From Bryobacterales bacterium (GTDB taxonomy: Bacteria; Acidobacteriota; Terriglobia; Bryobacterales; Bryobacteraceae), in assembly GCA_003142355.1 (NCBI GenBank), contig PLMF01000206.1:21760-38623 (forward strand): a stretch of DNA of 16,864 bases, written 5' to 3'. The position numbers and the translations under genes were made by a program. Positions 7,447 through 14,190 of this stretch are shown here, in pieces (position 1 is the stretch's first letter; every line of letters begins with the position of its first letter). The notes under the pieces are model-generated. The model was not told the DNA's origin and did not search any database. It was given only the letters and a program-made list of their open reading frames with translations.

Positions 7447-8019
7447 ATGCAGACAGAAGAGACACGTCGGGCGCGGATCCTCGTGCTCTACCACAGCAAC
7501 ACCGGCAACACGAAGCTGATGGCCGATCTGGTCGCCGAGGGAGCCGCGAGCGTTCCCGAGACCGAGGTCCGCGTGCGAGGCGTGGCCGAAGCGAACGCCG
7601 ACGACCTCGTCTGGTGCGACGGCGTCGCGGTCGGCTCACCGACGTGCATGGGCACGATCTCCTGGCAGATGAAACGGTTCTGGGACGAGACCGCGCGGCC
7701 GCTGTGGCCGAAAATCGAAGGCAAGCTTGGCTGTGCCTTCTCGTCCTCCGGCGGTCTCGCAGGCGGGGGCGAGCTGACCTGCCTCGCTCTGCTCGTCGTG
7801 CTCATGAACTACGGCCTGCTCACGTTCGGCATCCCCGACTACGTGGCGCCGGGACGAACGCTCCACTACGGCGCTGTCTGTGCGGGGAGGCCGCGCGACG
7901 ATGCTGACCGAGAAGCCTGCCACCGGGTCGGACGGCGGCTGGCCGAGTGGGTGCAGACGCTCCTCCTGGGACGGCCCGAGCATGCGCCGCAAGCGGCCGC
8001 CTATTCGCGCCAAATCTGA
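7447..8019 (+). CDS. Flavodoxin/WrbA-like FMN protein
   Basis: 190-residue flavodoxin-fold protein. The FMN phosphate loop is LYHSNTGNTKLMA (14-26). A second flavin loop is GSPTCMGTISWQMKRFWDET (63-82), matching the GSPTYxGxxSxQMKxFxD pattern of WrbA and related NAD(P)H:quinone oxidoreductases. The third loop is SSSGGLAGGGE (99-109). These loops place it nearer WrbA/flavodoxin-like quinone reductases than small electron-transfer flavodoxins. The ATG at 7447 is the start nearest the fold; an in-frame start 16 codons upstream is possible, and neither has a strong ribosome site. A 7-bp hairpin follows 3 bases after the stop. Redox role is inferred; the partner is unknown. Confidence 0.85.
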   Translation: MQTEETRRARILVLYHSNTGNTKLMADLVAEGAASVPETEVRVRGVAEANADDLVWCDGVAVGSPTCMGTISWQMKRFWDETARPLWPKIEGKLGCAFSSSGGLAGGGELTCLALLVVLMNYGLLTFGIPDYVAPGRTLHYGAVCAGRPRDDADREACHRVGRRLAEWVQTLLLGRPEHAPQAAAYSRQI

Positions 8020-8354
8020 GTCCGGCCGTCACTCGGCCGGCGTCGGCGCTCTGCCCTCCTGCTCCGGGTACTACCCGTCGCGTGGGTGTACAGACTGCGG
8101 CTCGGCGTCATGAGGGCCGGCCATCCGGCAACACGACGCGAACATCGTGGACCCAGTATGGATGTACTCAGCCACCAGGTCAGCTGACGCCTGCGCCCGC
8201 CAGTCTGCCGAAGCCGTTCTGGTTCACGTCGTATTTGGGCTGACGATCTCCGCTTCCTACCGCTTAGGATAGGCCCAGACGAGCGGATGATCGGAGCCGT
8301 CGCCCACTGCGGCGTGGACCGCCGGTGGACGAGCGGATTTGCTGGAGGGACTCG
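8020..8354. other. Intergenic region, no gene seen
   Basis: Starts with the terminator-like hairpin at 8022-8040. The remainder has no convincing coding frame. TAGGAT at 8265-8270 is a possible -10 element for the downstream gene, but its -35 partner (CTGACG, 19-base spacer) is poor. Confidence 0.5.
8022..8040 (+). terminator. Hairpin directly after the WrbA-like gene
   Basis: Perfect 7-bp stem CCGGCCG/CGGCCGG (8022-8028 and 8034-8040) with loop TCACT, 3 bases after the TGA. It lacks a U-tract, as is common for GC-rich hairpin terminators, so it may instead protect the 3' end. Confidence 0.5.
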
Positions 8355-8966
8355 ATGGGACTCAAGCGCGGGTACATCTTGGAAGAGAACACCCCGGCGG
8401 CTCCCGGGGCTGCGAACATCCGTCGGTTCAAGCTCTCCAATGGCGATCAGGTGTACTTGCCGTCGGACGTCTCCGCGGCGCTCATCTCAAGGCACTCACC
8501 CGCCGAGGAGTTCTTCTTCTTGGAGAGGGGGCTTTTCGGGCGTACCGCATGGGCTGGCAACCTCCACGACCTTCGAGTTGCGCTCGCAGACGGCCACCTC
8601 AAGCCAAAGGATGTTGGGGGATTGAGGCTCCCTGTCCAGGAGGAGGTCCCCGGGTGGGCGCCGATGGTTGAGGAAGATGACCACCGCATGGTTGGCGAGA
8701 AGGCAGATCCCCTTGCGGACATGCTCCGCAAGCGCGGAATGCCCGAGTCGGCGGAGACACTAACAGTTGAGGCCTGGGTGAACAATTGCGCCAAGCAAGG
8801 CTGGTGCATCGCCGACCGAGCCGACTCGTTGCATGGGCGCGTGTGGTGTGGTCGCGAGAACGCGATGCCAAACCACCCCGGCACCCACATCCCCGTCTGT
8901 CCGAAGTGCCAAAGCGTCAAGATGGCCATGTACGCGATGTACAAGAGGGCCGGGGCGTGGGGCTAG
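8355..8966 (+). CDS. Unrecognised protein with a Cys-rich C-terminal region
   Basis: 203 residues; I do not recognise the family. The N-terminal half (IRRFKLSNGDQVYLPSDVS, then a hydrophobic-charged EEFFFLERGLFG) looks globular. The C-terminal third carries five cysteines: Cys145 and Cys151 (NNCAKQGWC), Cys165 (VWCGRE), Cys182 and Cys185 (VCPKC), plus His160, His174 and His178, which could form one or two metal-binding knuckles. There is no signal peptide or membrane segment. The start is well supported: GGAGG at 8344-8348 with 6 bases to ATG 8355; an upstream in-frame start at 8325 lacks this. Codon use is less GC-biased than in neighbours (for example AAC AAT TGC, AAG CAA), which may indicate transfer. 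No operon partner. Confidence 0.75.
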   Translation: MGLKRGYILEENTPAAPGAANIRRFKLSNGDQVYLPSDVSAALISRHSPAEEFFFLERGLFGRTAWAGNLHDLRVALADGHLKPKDVGGLRLPVQEEVPGWAPMVEEDDHRMVGEKADPLADMLRKRGMPESAETLTVEAWVNNCAKQGWCIADRADSLHGRVWCGRENAMPNHPGTHIPVCPKCQSVKMAMYAMYKRAGAWG

Positions 8967-9255
8967 TCCCAGGAGGGGACCGAGAGGTTAGCCGTACCGG
9001 GGGTAACTAGTCGGAGCCGCAGCGACGTTGTTCGATGGCACCGAGGCGCCACCCTGGTCCTCGACGACCGCCGTCCTCCTGTATTCCCCGATCCTTCAGA
9101 ATCCGAAGATGGATCGAGACACGCACTCGCGACACTAACCGCGCATCGTGACGCCAGGTCCAGTTGCGGTCTTGCGGCGGCTGTACGGCTTCGGCTCCGC
9201 GCGAACAAACCGACCGGCCCGGACGTAGGTTCTGCCAGAGGCTGTCCTTGGTTCA

Positions 9256-9753
9256 TCAGCCCTGGATACTCGCCAGTTCGGCCCCCCAGCGGCGCGCTCG
9301 CTCGAGCTCTCCGTCACGGAGTGGCCCCCACTTGCCCTTCACGACGAAACGCAGCCCCTTTACGAGCGGGCGGTAGCCTGCCTGCTCCAGGCTCCGCGCG
9401 ATCGCGGAGATCGCCCCGCCCGGAGACCACCGAAGGCCGGTTTCGAATGTGGCGCAAGAGCCGTGTCCCGCCGGGAGCTTCGCCAGCCAAGAGCGCATCG
9501 ATGGGTGCGAAAGATCGGGCGGCCTGGGAGCGCCCGCCGGATTGGAGGCGATGCTGTCGCGCATGCCGTCGGTCGGGAGCCGGAAGCCCAATACCGGCGC
9601 ACCGGCCACGATGAGGTCTACCCCTGACATCGCCTGGCCGAACGCCTCCGCGGTGGAAAGCGCTCGTGCCTCGGGCCCCAGGCCTTCAGCCACGGCGCGA
9701 GCAACGGCTGCGGTGTTGCCCCACAGCGACTCATAGACCACGACCGCTTTCAA
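9256..9753 (-). CDS. Flavodoxin family protein
   Basis: 165-residue flavodoxin-like protein. The FMN phosphate-binding loop is YESLWGNTAAVA (7-18). The second strand-loop is VDLIVAGAPVLGFRLPTD (45-62) and the C-terminal half is ATFETGLRW, PGGAISAIARSLEQAGYRPL, then RFVVKGKWGPLRDGELERA. The pattern resembles small flavodoxin-domain proteins of high-GC Gram-positives rather than WrbA. I chose TTG 9753: MKAVVVYES is the canonical start and GGAGG lies 8 bases upstream; a GTG three codons earlier overlaps that ribosome site. It is convergent with the preceding Cys-rich gene and divergent from the next. It probably carries electrons or acts as a quinone reductase; the partner is unknown. Confidence 0.87.
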   Translation of the reverse strand: MKAVVVYESLWGNTAAVARAVAEGLGPEARALSTAEAFGQAMSGVDLIVAGAPVLGFRLPTDGMRDSIASNPAGAPRPPDLSHPSMRSWLAKLPAGHGSCATFETGLRWSPGGAISAIARSLEQAGYRPLVKGLRFVVKGKWGPLRDGELERARRWGAELASIQG

Positions 9754-10023
9754 AGGCTCCACCTCCCACCGCTCGGAAACCGAGCCACACGGAGGATGGG
9801 GGTAAACTTAAAGCCGTGCGTCCGACGGCGAGGTTGCCGATCGGGGGCCAGTGCCAGCGTCCGTTGGACGGAAGGCCCGAGGGCGACTGACGCGCGGCTC
9901 GCCAATGTCGGGCCGCTCAGCGCACGGGGCTGGCGCGGTCCGGGGCCAGACTGCCGAGCCTCCCGCTGACGAGGGACGTCCAACAGTCAGCGGGGTAGAT
10001 CCGAAGGCGTCCTCAGGAGTCCA

Positions 10024-10320
10024 ATGGAGCACCATCCCGGCAGGACCGGGAACTTCGACCACCACGCGTTCGAGTCGACGGTTGACGACCTGTCCAACGG
10101 GCGTCCCGACCAGCGACCCCTCACCCCCGCTCAGCGGTGCCAGGTCGCCGCGTACATCGCCGCGATCGTCCGACGCTCCGCGAGTGCGGCAGCAGGCGAG
10201 AGCGAAGAGGCCCTGATGCTCGGCCTCTGGGTCAGGTTCCGCGATACCTACGACGCGCTGCGGGGGCCGTACGGGCACTCGGACTCCGAGGACGTCTGGC
10301 TCGCGATGCAGCGACTCTAG
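10024..10320 (+). CDS. Small hypothetical protein
   Basis: 98 residues, not recognised. It is soluble and probably helical: LTPAQRCQVAAYIAAIVRR at 33-51 and EEALMLGLWVRFRDTYDALR at 61-80 look like two amphipathic helices. Third codon positions are strongly GC-rich, as expected of a real gene here, and AGGAG ends 4 bases before the ATG. A longer antisense frame on the minus strand is considered a shadow. Divergent from the flavodoxin gene. Confidence 0.6.
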   Translation: MEHHPGRTGNFDHHAFESTVDDLSNGRPDQRPLTPAQRCQVAAYIAAIVRRSASAAAGESEEALMLGLWVRFRDTYDALRGPYGHSDSEDVWLAMQRL

Positions 10321-10882
10321 GGACCGCCCGGCCAGCTAGCGCCCATGTGCGTGAGCCCGGGCCAGAAGCGCACGATCCGGTGAGTGTCACGGGTGCTCCG
10401 TGTTCCGGGGGATCGTGCCGGCGGGAGGAAGAGTGCGGGGCTTCCTGACCTTTCAGATCGCAGGCGGAAGTGTGCCGTCGGCCCTGACTTCCTCCCGGAC
10501 CTATTTCTCACCCGCCAACACCGGGTCGCGAGATGCCATCCTTCGCGCTCCGTAGAGCCCTGCTGCTCTCCATCGTCGCCCTCGTCATTGACGCGCCTGG
10601 GCGTGACAACTCTCATGGTCAGCCATCATGTCGGCGTCAAGCAACACGATGGCTTGAGACCACGACCGCGTGGGCGATAGGCGCACGCAACCCTTCGGAA
10701 GAACGCCTATCGGGCAAGATCGGTATCCAGGCCGCACGACGCCGTCGGCGTGACGACGACCCGATCCGTTCTTCGCATGAGCCGCGTTTCACGCGGCCAG
10801 TGGGCGTGAGGAGCTCACTGCTATGGTGAAGGGTTGGCTGGCCCCAACCGCTACTGGGTATCTCGCGTTCTTCAGGCGGCCC
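10321..10882. other. Gene-free stretch rich in inverted repeats
   Basis: No frame on either strand has convincing coding character. The stretch holds the stacked inverted repeats at 10370-10497. Smaller hairpins are TCAAGC/GCTTGA (10637-10642, 10652-10657), CGATAGGCG/CGCCTATCG (10675-10683, 10704-10712) and GGTTGG/CCAACC (10832-10837, 10844-10849). Confidence 0.5.
10370..10497. other. Structured element of two adjacent inverted repeats, possible ncRNA
   Basis: Domain A: a 9-bp stem GCACGATCC/GGATCGTGC (10370-10378 and 10410-10418) encloses a perfect hairpin CACGG-GTGCT-CCGTG (10388-10402). Domain B: a 10-bp stem CGGGAGGAAG/CTTCCTCCCG (10422-10431 and 10488-10497). AGGAAG of domain B can alternatively pair with CTTCCT at 10441-10446, and CTTCC there with GGAAG at 10466-10470, so mutually exclusive folds exist. 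The two domains are only 3 bases apart. It could be an RNA gene, a 3' UTR structure of the small gene ending at 10320, or a decayed mobile repeat. Confidence 0.3.
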
Positions 10883-11023
10883 TCAGGCGGTCCAGCAACC
10901 CCGCGGTGAGGACACCTCGAGGGCCCGCGGCCGGACCTCGTCGGGAAACTCGGGAAGGGCCTCGGCCATCGCCCGCGTGAGCGTGCCGCCGTAGCGCTCC
11001 CATCCGTCCTGGATCGTCGTCAT
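10883..11023 (-). CDS. Possible 46-residue protein
   Basis: Short frame starting MTTIQDGWERYGGTLTRAMA, with LPEFPDEVRPRALE in its second half. AGGAGG occurs at 11034-11039 on the plus coordinate (minus-strand sense), 10 bases before the ATG, which is slightly long but strong. Codon third positions are GC-rich and the composition looks protein-like and amphipathic. No family is recognised. The last residues (SSPRGCWTA) look less ordered, so it may be the 5' end of a longer gene that has been broken. Confidence 0.45.
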   Translation of the reverse strand: MTTIQDGWERYGGTLTRAMAEALPEFPDEVRPRALEVSSPRGCWTA

Positions 11024-11172
11024 CGCTGGGGACCCTCCTGCGTGTCAGTCACACGATAGCCCGGATCGGGGCAGCGGAGAGGTTGGGCGTGGACCGTCCG
11101 TTTCGGGCTCGTCGGCGCCGGAGCTTCACGCGTCGGCCCGCTCCCGGCGAGGCAGCGATCGGTCGGGGGTCG

Positions 11173-11532
11173 ATGAACCGCATCGGCCGCCGCCTCCTGG
11201 CCGATGCAACGCCCGGAAGAGGTAGCGTATGGGGCCTCCGGTCCCTAGTGGACCGGAGTATTGAGGAGCGTCCGACCCCGAAAGACCAGCTGGCCATCCT
11301 CGACCCAGACAACGAGCGGGCCATCGAGGACCTGCTCGTGCGTCGTGACCCGGGCCGGTTCGACGCGGCTAGCGACGCGGTTAGCGACTCCCCCGCGCCC
11401 TACGAAAGAGGTCCCAGGGACGGATCCAGCTGGGCGCGATCGGTCTCTTCGGCCCCGTCGGCTCCTTCGGGCTCTTCGGCCCCATCGGGCTCATCGGCTC
11501 CGGGGAGCTCTCGTTCGTTGTGGGCCGCGTAG
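11173..11532 (+). CDS. Doubtful hypothetical ORF overlapping the mgsA 3' end
   Basis: 119 residues from ATG 11173. The central part (ERPTPKDQLAILDPDNER, then AIEDLLVRRDPGRFD) looks protein-like. The last 44 codons are antisense to the mgsA tail and give Ser/Ala/Pro/Gly repeats. The ribosome site (GGGGG) is weak, and a strong 9-bp hairpin lies inside the frame. The overlap and the low-complexity end make it quite possible that only the first 75 codons, or none, are real. Confidence 0.28.
   Translation: MNRIGRRLLADATPGRGSVWGLRSLVDRSIEERPTPKDQLAILDPDNERAIEDLLVRRDPGRFDAASDAVSDSPAPYERGPRDGSSWARSVSSAPSAPSGSSAPSGSSAPGSSRSLWAA
11236..11258. repeat. 9-bp perfect inverted repeat
   Basis: CTCCGGTCC (11236-11244), loop CTAGT, GGACCGGAG (11250-11258). 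No T-run on either side, so it is more like an operator or RNA hairpin than a terminator. It lies beyond the mgsA 3' end, within the doubtful plus-strand ORF. Confidence 0.5.
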
Positions 11533-11948
11533 TCGGGGACCGTTCGCTCGTACGAGCCGGTCATCAACGGCGAGGAGATCATGAAGTCGGCCGAGGCCCG
11601 GTCGCAGGCGACCGGTATGTTCCACACGACCGCGATCCGCAGCAGCGACTTGACGTCCGTGTCGTGAGCCTGGGGTTCGAGCGGGTCCCAGAAGAAGACC
11701 AGGAAGTCGATGCGGCCGTCGGCGATCATCGCCCCGACCTGAAGGTCGCCGCCGAGCGGCCCCGATCGCAGGCAGGTCACCGGCAGCTCCAGCTCACGCT
11801 CCAGCATCACGCCCGTGGTCCCCGTGGCGACCAGGTCGTGCGCCGCCAGAAGGGGCCGGTTGTACCGCGCCCACTCGATCAGGTCCTGCTTCTTGTTGTC
11901 GTGGGCGACGAGCCCAATCCGCTTGCGCGGCGCCAGGTCCAGCTTCAT
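11400..11948 (-). CDS. mgsA: Methylglyoxal synthase
   Basis: Converts DHAP to methylglyoxal and phosphate, an overflow bypass of lower glycolysis. 182 residues compared with about 150 in E. coli. Catalytic positions are intact: Asp68 in SGPLGGDLQVG (E. coli Asp71), His95 and Asp98 in EPQAHDTDVKSLLR (His98, Asp101), and the N-terminal LVAHDNKK (His16, Asp17). ATGTTG (42-47) is the phosphate-binding loop. The ATG at 11948 has AAGGA 7 bases upstream. Residues 147-182 are an acidic Asp/Glu/Ala/Gly/Pro tail not found in the classical enzyme, encoded by short degenerate repeats. It stands alone on the minus strand. DHAP made by the DHA kinase cluster in this window would be its substrate, but the two loci are about 7 kb apart. 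Confidence 0.95.
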   Translation of the reverse strand: MKLDLAPRKRIGLVAHDNKKQDLIEWARYNRPLLAAHDLVATGTTGVMLERELELPVTCLRSGPLGGDLQVGAMIADGRIDFLVFFWDPLEPQAHDTDVKSLLRIAVVWNIPVACDRASADFMISSPLMTGSYERTVPDYAAHNERELPGADEPDGAEEPEGADGAEETDRAQLDPSLGPLS

Positions 11949-12207
11949 CGAGCCATCCTTGTCCGGCCGCGGCAGCGCTTCGCCGCCTGCCTGCGCCCAG
12001 CATGGCAGAAGCGCTATCGATGGCCAGAGTCTCTTCTATGACGCAGTCATGGTGCAGGCGCTTGGCCAGTGGCCATGGAATCGGGCCGAGCCCGGTCGCC
12101 TAACGCCGCGGTCCTGGCCGCTCCTTCGAGATCGCGCTGGGCCTCAACAAGGAGTGATGGCCCTGGGGTTCATCCAGGAGCCATCCGTGCTGATTGGGCC
12201 GGCCGGG

Positions 12208-12252
12208 CTACTTGCCCTTCTTGCCCTTCTTCGCCTTCTTCTCTTTGGCCAT
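12208..12252 (-). CDS. Possible 14-residue lysine-rich peptide
   Basis: Reads MAKEKKAKKGKKGK then TAG. The upstream sequence GGGAGGAG ends 6 bases before the ATG, a better ribosome site than most genes in the window. Nine of 14 residues are lysine or glutamate/lysine pairs, so a nucleic-acid- or ribosome-associated peptide is conceivable. It might instead be a leader peptide, or the remaining start of a decayed gene. The opposite strand reads as a Leu-rich frame, which is the automatic complement of AAG codons. Confidence 0.4.
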   Translation of the reverse strand: MAKEKKAKKGKKGK

Positions 12253-12355
12253 CCTGGGCTCCTCCCGAGCGGGTCGAACCATCACAGTCTAGGCCCGTCT
12301 GGCCAGAGTCTTCCGTCTCCGGCCGATCTGCGGCGATCAGCCTCTCCGCGGTGGC

Positions 12356-12736
12356 ATGAGCGCGGCGTGCGACAATCTGGGAGTGAAGGCCAAGCTCATC
12401 GCATTCGGAGAGATCCGGACCGAGGGCGAACCATACGACCATGACGTCGTCATCGACGCGGGCCGTGTGCTTCGCCGCCGGAAGGGCCCCTCCAAAGCGC
12501 TCGGTGCCCAGTTCGGGCACACGCCTCTGTCGGTCGCTGAAGACATCCCCTGGGGTGGCAGGCGGCTCATTGTCGGAACAGGGGCCGACGGCAGGCTGCC
12601 CATCGCCCCCGACGTATACGCGGAGGCAAAGCGACCCGGGATCGTCATCGCGGCGCTCCCCACCGCTGATGCCTGCCGCCTGCTCGCGGATCTAAAGCCC
12701 GAGGACGTGTACGCAGTTCTCCACGTCACCTGCTGA
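12356..12736 (+). CDS. Mth938-like (DUF498/NDUFAF3-type) domain protein
   Basis: 126 residues. The fold signature is complete: IAFGEIRTEGEPYDHDVVID (15-34), the KGPSK and GHTPLSVAED segments (44-63), the LIVGTGADGRLPI strand-loop (71-83) and the C-terminal HVTC. Members are small alpha/beta proteins; the eukaryotic NDUFAF3 relative assists complex I assembly and the bacterial role is not established. ATG 12356 has only a weak GGTGG site. GTG 12383 (VKAKLIAFGE) is a serious alternative, and would begin right at the domain. Transcribed in the same direction as the DksA-like gene 80 bp downstream. Confidence 0.87.
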   Translation: MSAACDNLGVKAKLIAFGEIRTEGEPYDHDVVIDAGRVLRRRKGPSKALGAQFGHTPLSVAEDIPWGGRRLIVGTGADGRLPIAPDVYAEAKRPGIVIAALPTADACRLLADLKPEDVYAVLHVTC

Positions 12737-12806
12737 GCGGCCGAGCCACCACGAGCCACACGGGGGATTACGCCGGGACCAGGCGTGCAGCCGGTTCGAT
12801 CCGGCC

Positions 12807-12816
12807 AGGAGGTGAT
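12807..12816 (+). promoter_or_regulatory. Perfect extended Shine-Dalgarno site of the DksA-like gene
   Basis: AGGAGGTGAT directly precedes the GTG start and is complementary to ten bases of the usual 16S rRNA 3' end. It decides the GTG start. A 5-bp hairpin (GCCGG/CCGGC, 12790-12805) lies one base upstream. Confidence 0.8.
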
Positions 12817-13161
12817 GTGAACGAGCCACGGGCCAGTGAACTCGTCGCCCGGGAGCGGGCGCGTGTTGAATCCATGCTGGCCGAGCTGGGCGGCAAGATC
12901 CGTGCCGAAGGGTCCCTCGAGCGCCAGCAGACCGGAGAGTACGAAGACGCCGGCAGCACTTCGGTCGCCATCGCCCTCGCGGCCGACCTCCGCGAGCAGC
13001 TCGCCGCCATCGGGCGCGCCGAGGAGCGCATCGCACGGGGCACGTACGGCAGATCGGTCGAGAGCGGGATACCGATCCCGGACGACCGACTCGAGGCGGA
13101 ACCCTTCGCCGAGCGGACCATTGAGGAGCAGCGACAGTACGAACGGCGCGGGCCCAAGTAG
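12817..13161 (+). CDS. DksA/TraR-like protein lacking zinc-finger cysteines
   Basis: 114 residues. N-terminal helical region (ARERARVESMLAELGGKI, 11-28), then AIALAADLREQLAAIGRAEERI (51-72) leading into the DksA/TraR zinc-finger block. That block reads GTYGRSVESGIPIPDDRLEAEPFAERTIEEQ; in the family GTYGxCxxCGxPIPxxRLEAxPxxxxCxxxQ carries four ligands. Here they are Ser80, Ser83, Thr101 and Glu104, so zinc binding is lost although the surrounding residues are well kept. The family binds RNA polymerase through its secondary channel. The Asp pair at the coiled-coil tip is not clearly conserved either. Start chosen at GTG 12817 because of the perfect ribosome site. There are no cysteines at all in the protein. 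Confidence 0.85.
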   Translation: MNEPRASELVARERARVESMLAELGGKIRAEGSLERQQTGEYEDAGSTSVAIALAADLREQLAAIGRAEERIARGTYGRSVESGIPIPDDRLEAEPFAERTIEEQRQYERRGPK

Positions 13162-13430
13162 CCCGGTGGACTGCTCCGACGACGGCGTCTTAGCGCATCT
13201 GTGATCTTGCTCGGCACAACGATCCGGCATGTGGGAACGGCTGGTTCATGGCCCCAGTGGTCAAGCGAGTGGATCTCTGCGGCCTTACGGGGCCGATCTC
13301 TGGCACCCCGCAACAAAGAGCCCATGTTTCGAGGTTGGGCCGTCAGCGCTCGGTGGATCCGGGCTTAGGCTCCCCGGGTCGGCTATGTCGTGGCAGCCAG
13401 CCGGACCGCCCGGCCTGCTACCGCTGTAGC

Positions 13431-13775
13431 ATGGACCTCGTTTCCGCGTTGATGAGGCTTTGGGCCATGTCGAAGCCGCTGAATCCATGCATACGTGTTG
13501 CGAGCTCGGACGCTGTCTCGGACCTCCGGGACTGGCTCGCTTCGAACGACGCCGAGGCTGAGAGGCCCGAGGGCGCCAAGGCTCGGCGGCTGATAGCGCT
13601 CGCATGTGAGATCAAGCCCGCTCAGGCACTGTTCCTTCATAGAGTCGGGCGGACATGCTCCGGGGCCATGCGACCGCTGAGCGTTTCGGGGAGCATAGGA
13701 TTACCGTTCGTGGAGTTCGCGGGGTCCACTGTTCACGACGTGGTGGACGGACTCATTCAATCCCTCGAACGGTAG
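13431..13775 (+). CDS. Possible hypothetical protein
   Basis: 114 residues, unrecognised. The segment SDAVSDLRDWLASNDAEAE is helix-like, followed by ARRLIALACEIKPAQALFLH and a C-terminal STVHDVVDGLIQSLER. Codon third positions are only moderately GC-rich and there is no good ribosome site; the frame also stays open upstream to 13248 with sequence that looks non-coding. An internal ATG at 13467 is an alternative. It may be a decayed or transferred gene. Confidence 0.35.
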   Translation: MDLVSALMRLWAMSKPLNPCIRVASSDAVSDLRDWLASNDAEAERPEGAKARRLIALACEIKPAQALFLHRVGRTCSGAMRPLSVSGSIGLPFVEFAGSTVHDVVDGLIQSLER

Positions 13776-13884
13776 GCGTCCGCCCAAACACGAGGCCGGG
13801 CCTGTCGGTTCCATGCCAGCCTCCTGTTTCCCGAGCGCCTGTTGGCCCTCTCCGAGCTTCACCGATCAGTCGCACGCGGACCTC

Positions 13885-13932
13885 CACGATGGCTGCATCG
13901 TGCTGCGCGTACGGGCCCGAGGGCCCGACGCG
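13885..13932. repeat. Two tandem perfect or near-perfect hairpins
   Basis: Hairpin 1: CACGATG-GCTG-CATCGTG (13885-13902), a perfect 7-bp stem with a tetraloop. Hairpin 2: CGCGT, one bulged A, CGGGCCC-GA-GGGCCCG, ACGCG (13906-13932), a 12-bp stem with a single bulge. Only 3 bases separate them. Hairpin 2 is followed by TTCCCTC, so the pair may terminate plus-strand transcription or be part of a structured RNA. Confidence 0.55.
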
Positions 13933-14190
13933 TTCCCTCGAGACTCGGCGGCGCGCGGGATTTGGCCGCAGGCCATTCCGTCGTCGTGCTGACGCCAATC
14001 AGCCCATCGGACCGTGCATCGGCGTCACTGACGCTCAGCTACCTGGCCGCGAGACGGTCGAGGTTGGCCGGTTGCCAGGTTCGGCCGCCGTCGGAAGTCA
14101 AACACCTGACTTGCACGGGTCGATCCGGGTCAGCCTCCAGCTTGAGCTGCCGATGGCGGGATCGATCCGACAATCAAGATCAGCTCTAGC

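Noticed and set aside
7447..9753. A redox operon of the two flavodoxin-like proteins
   Set aside because: They are on opposite strands, differ in flavin loops and are separated by an unrelated gene and 300-bp gaps.
9796..9968. 56-codon plus-strand frame starting at GGAGGATG
   Set aside because: The purine run abuts the ATG with no spacing and the product is Arg/Gly/Pro-rich without structure.
9808..10278. 156-residue minus-strand frame opposite the small hypothetical gene
   Set aside because: The plus-strand gene has a better ribosome site and codon pattern; the minus frame is Pro/Arg/Gly-rich shadow sequence.
10533..10829. 98-residue plus-strand frame with a signal-peptide-like start (MPSFALRRALLLSIVALVID)
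   Set aside because: No ribosome site, Arg-rich disordered remainder, and it runs through several inverted repeats; the hydrophobic start is probably chance.
12789..12806. CCGGTTCGATCCGG, resembling a tRNA T-arm
   Set aside because: The loop is six bases and no other tRNA arms are present; it is a small hairpin before the DksA-like ribosome site.
12337..13325. Long minus-strand frames opposite the Mth938-like and DksA-like genes
   Set aside because: Both plus-strand genes have recognisable family motifs; the minus frames have none.
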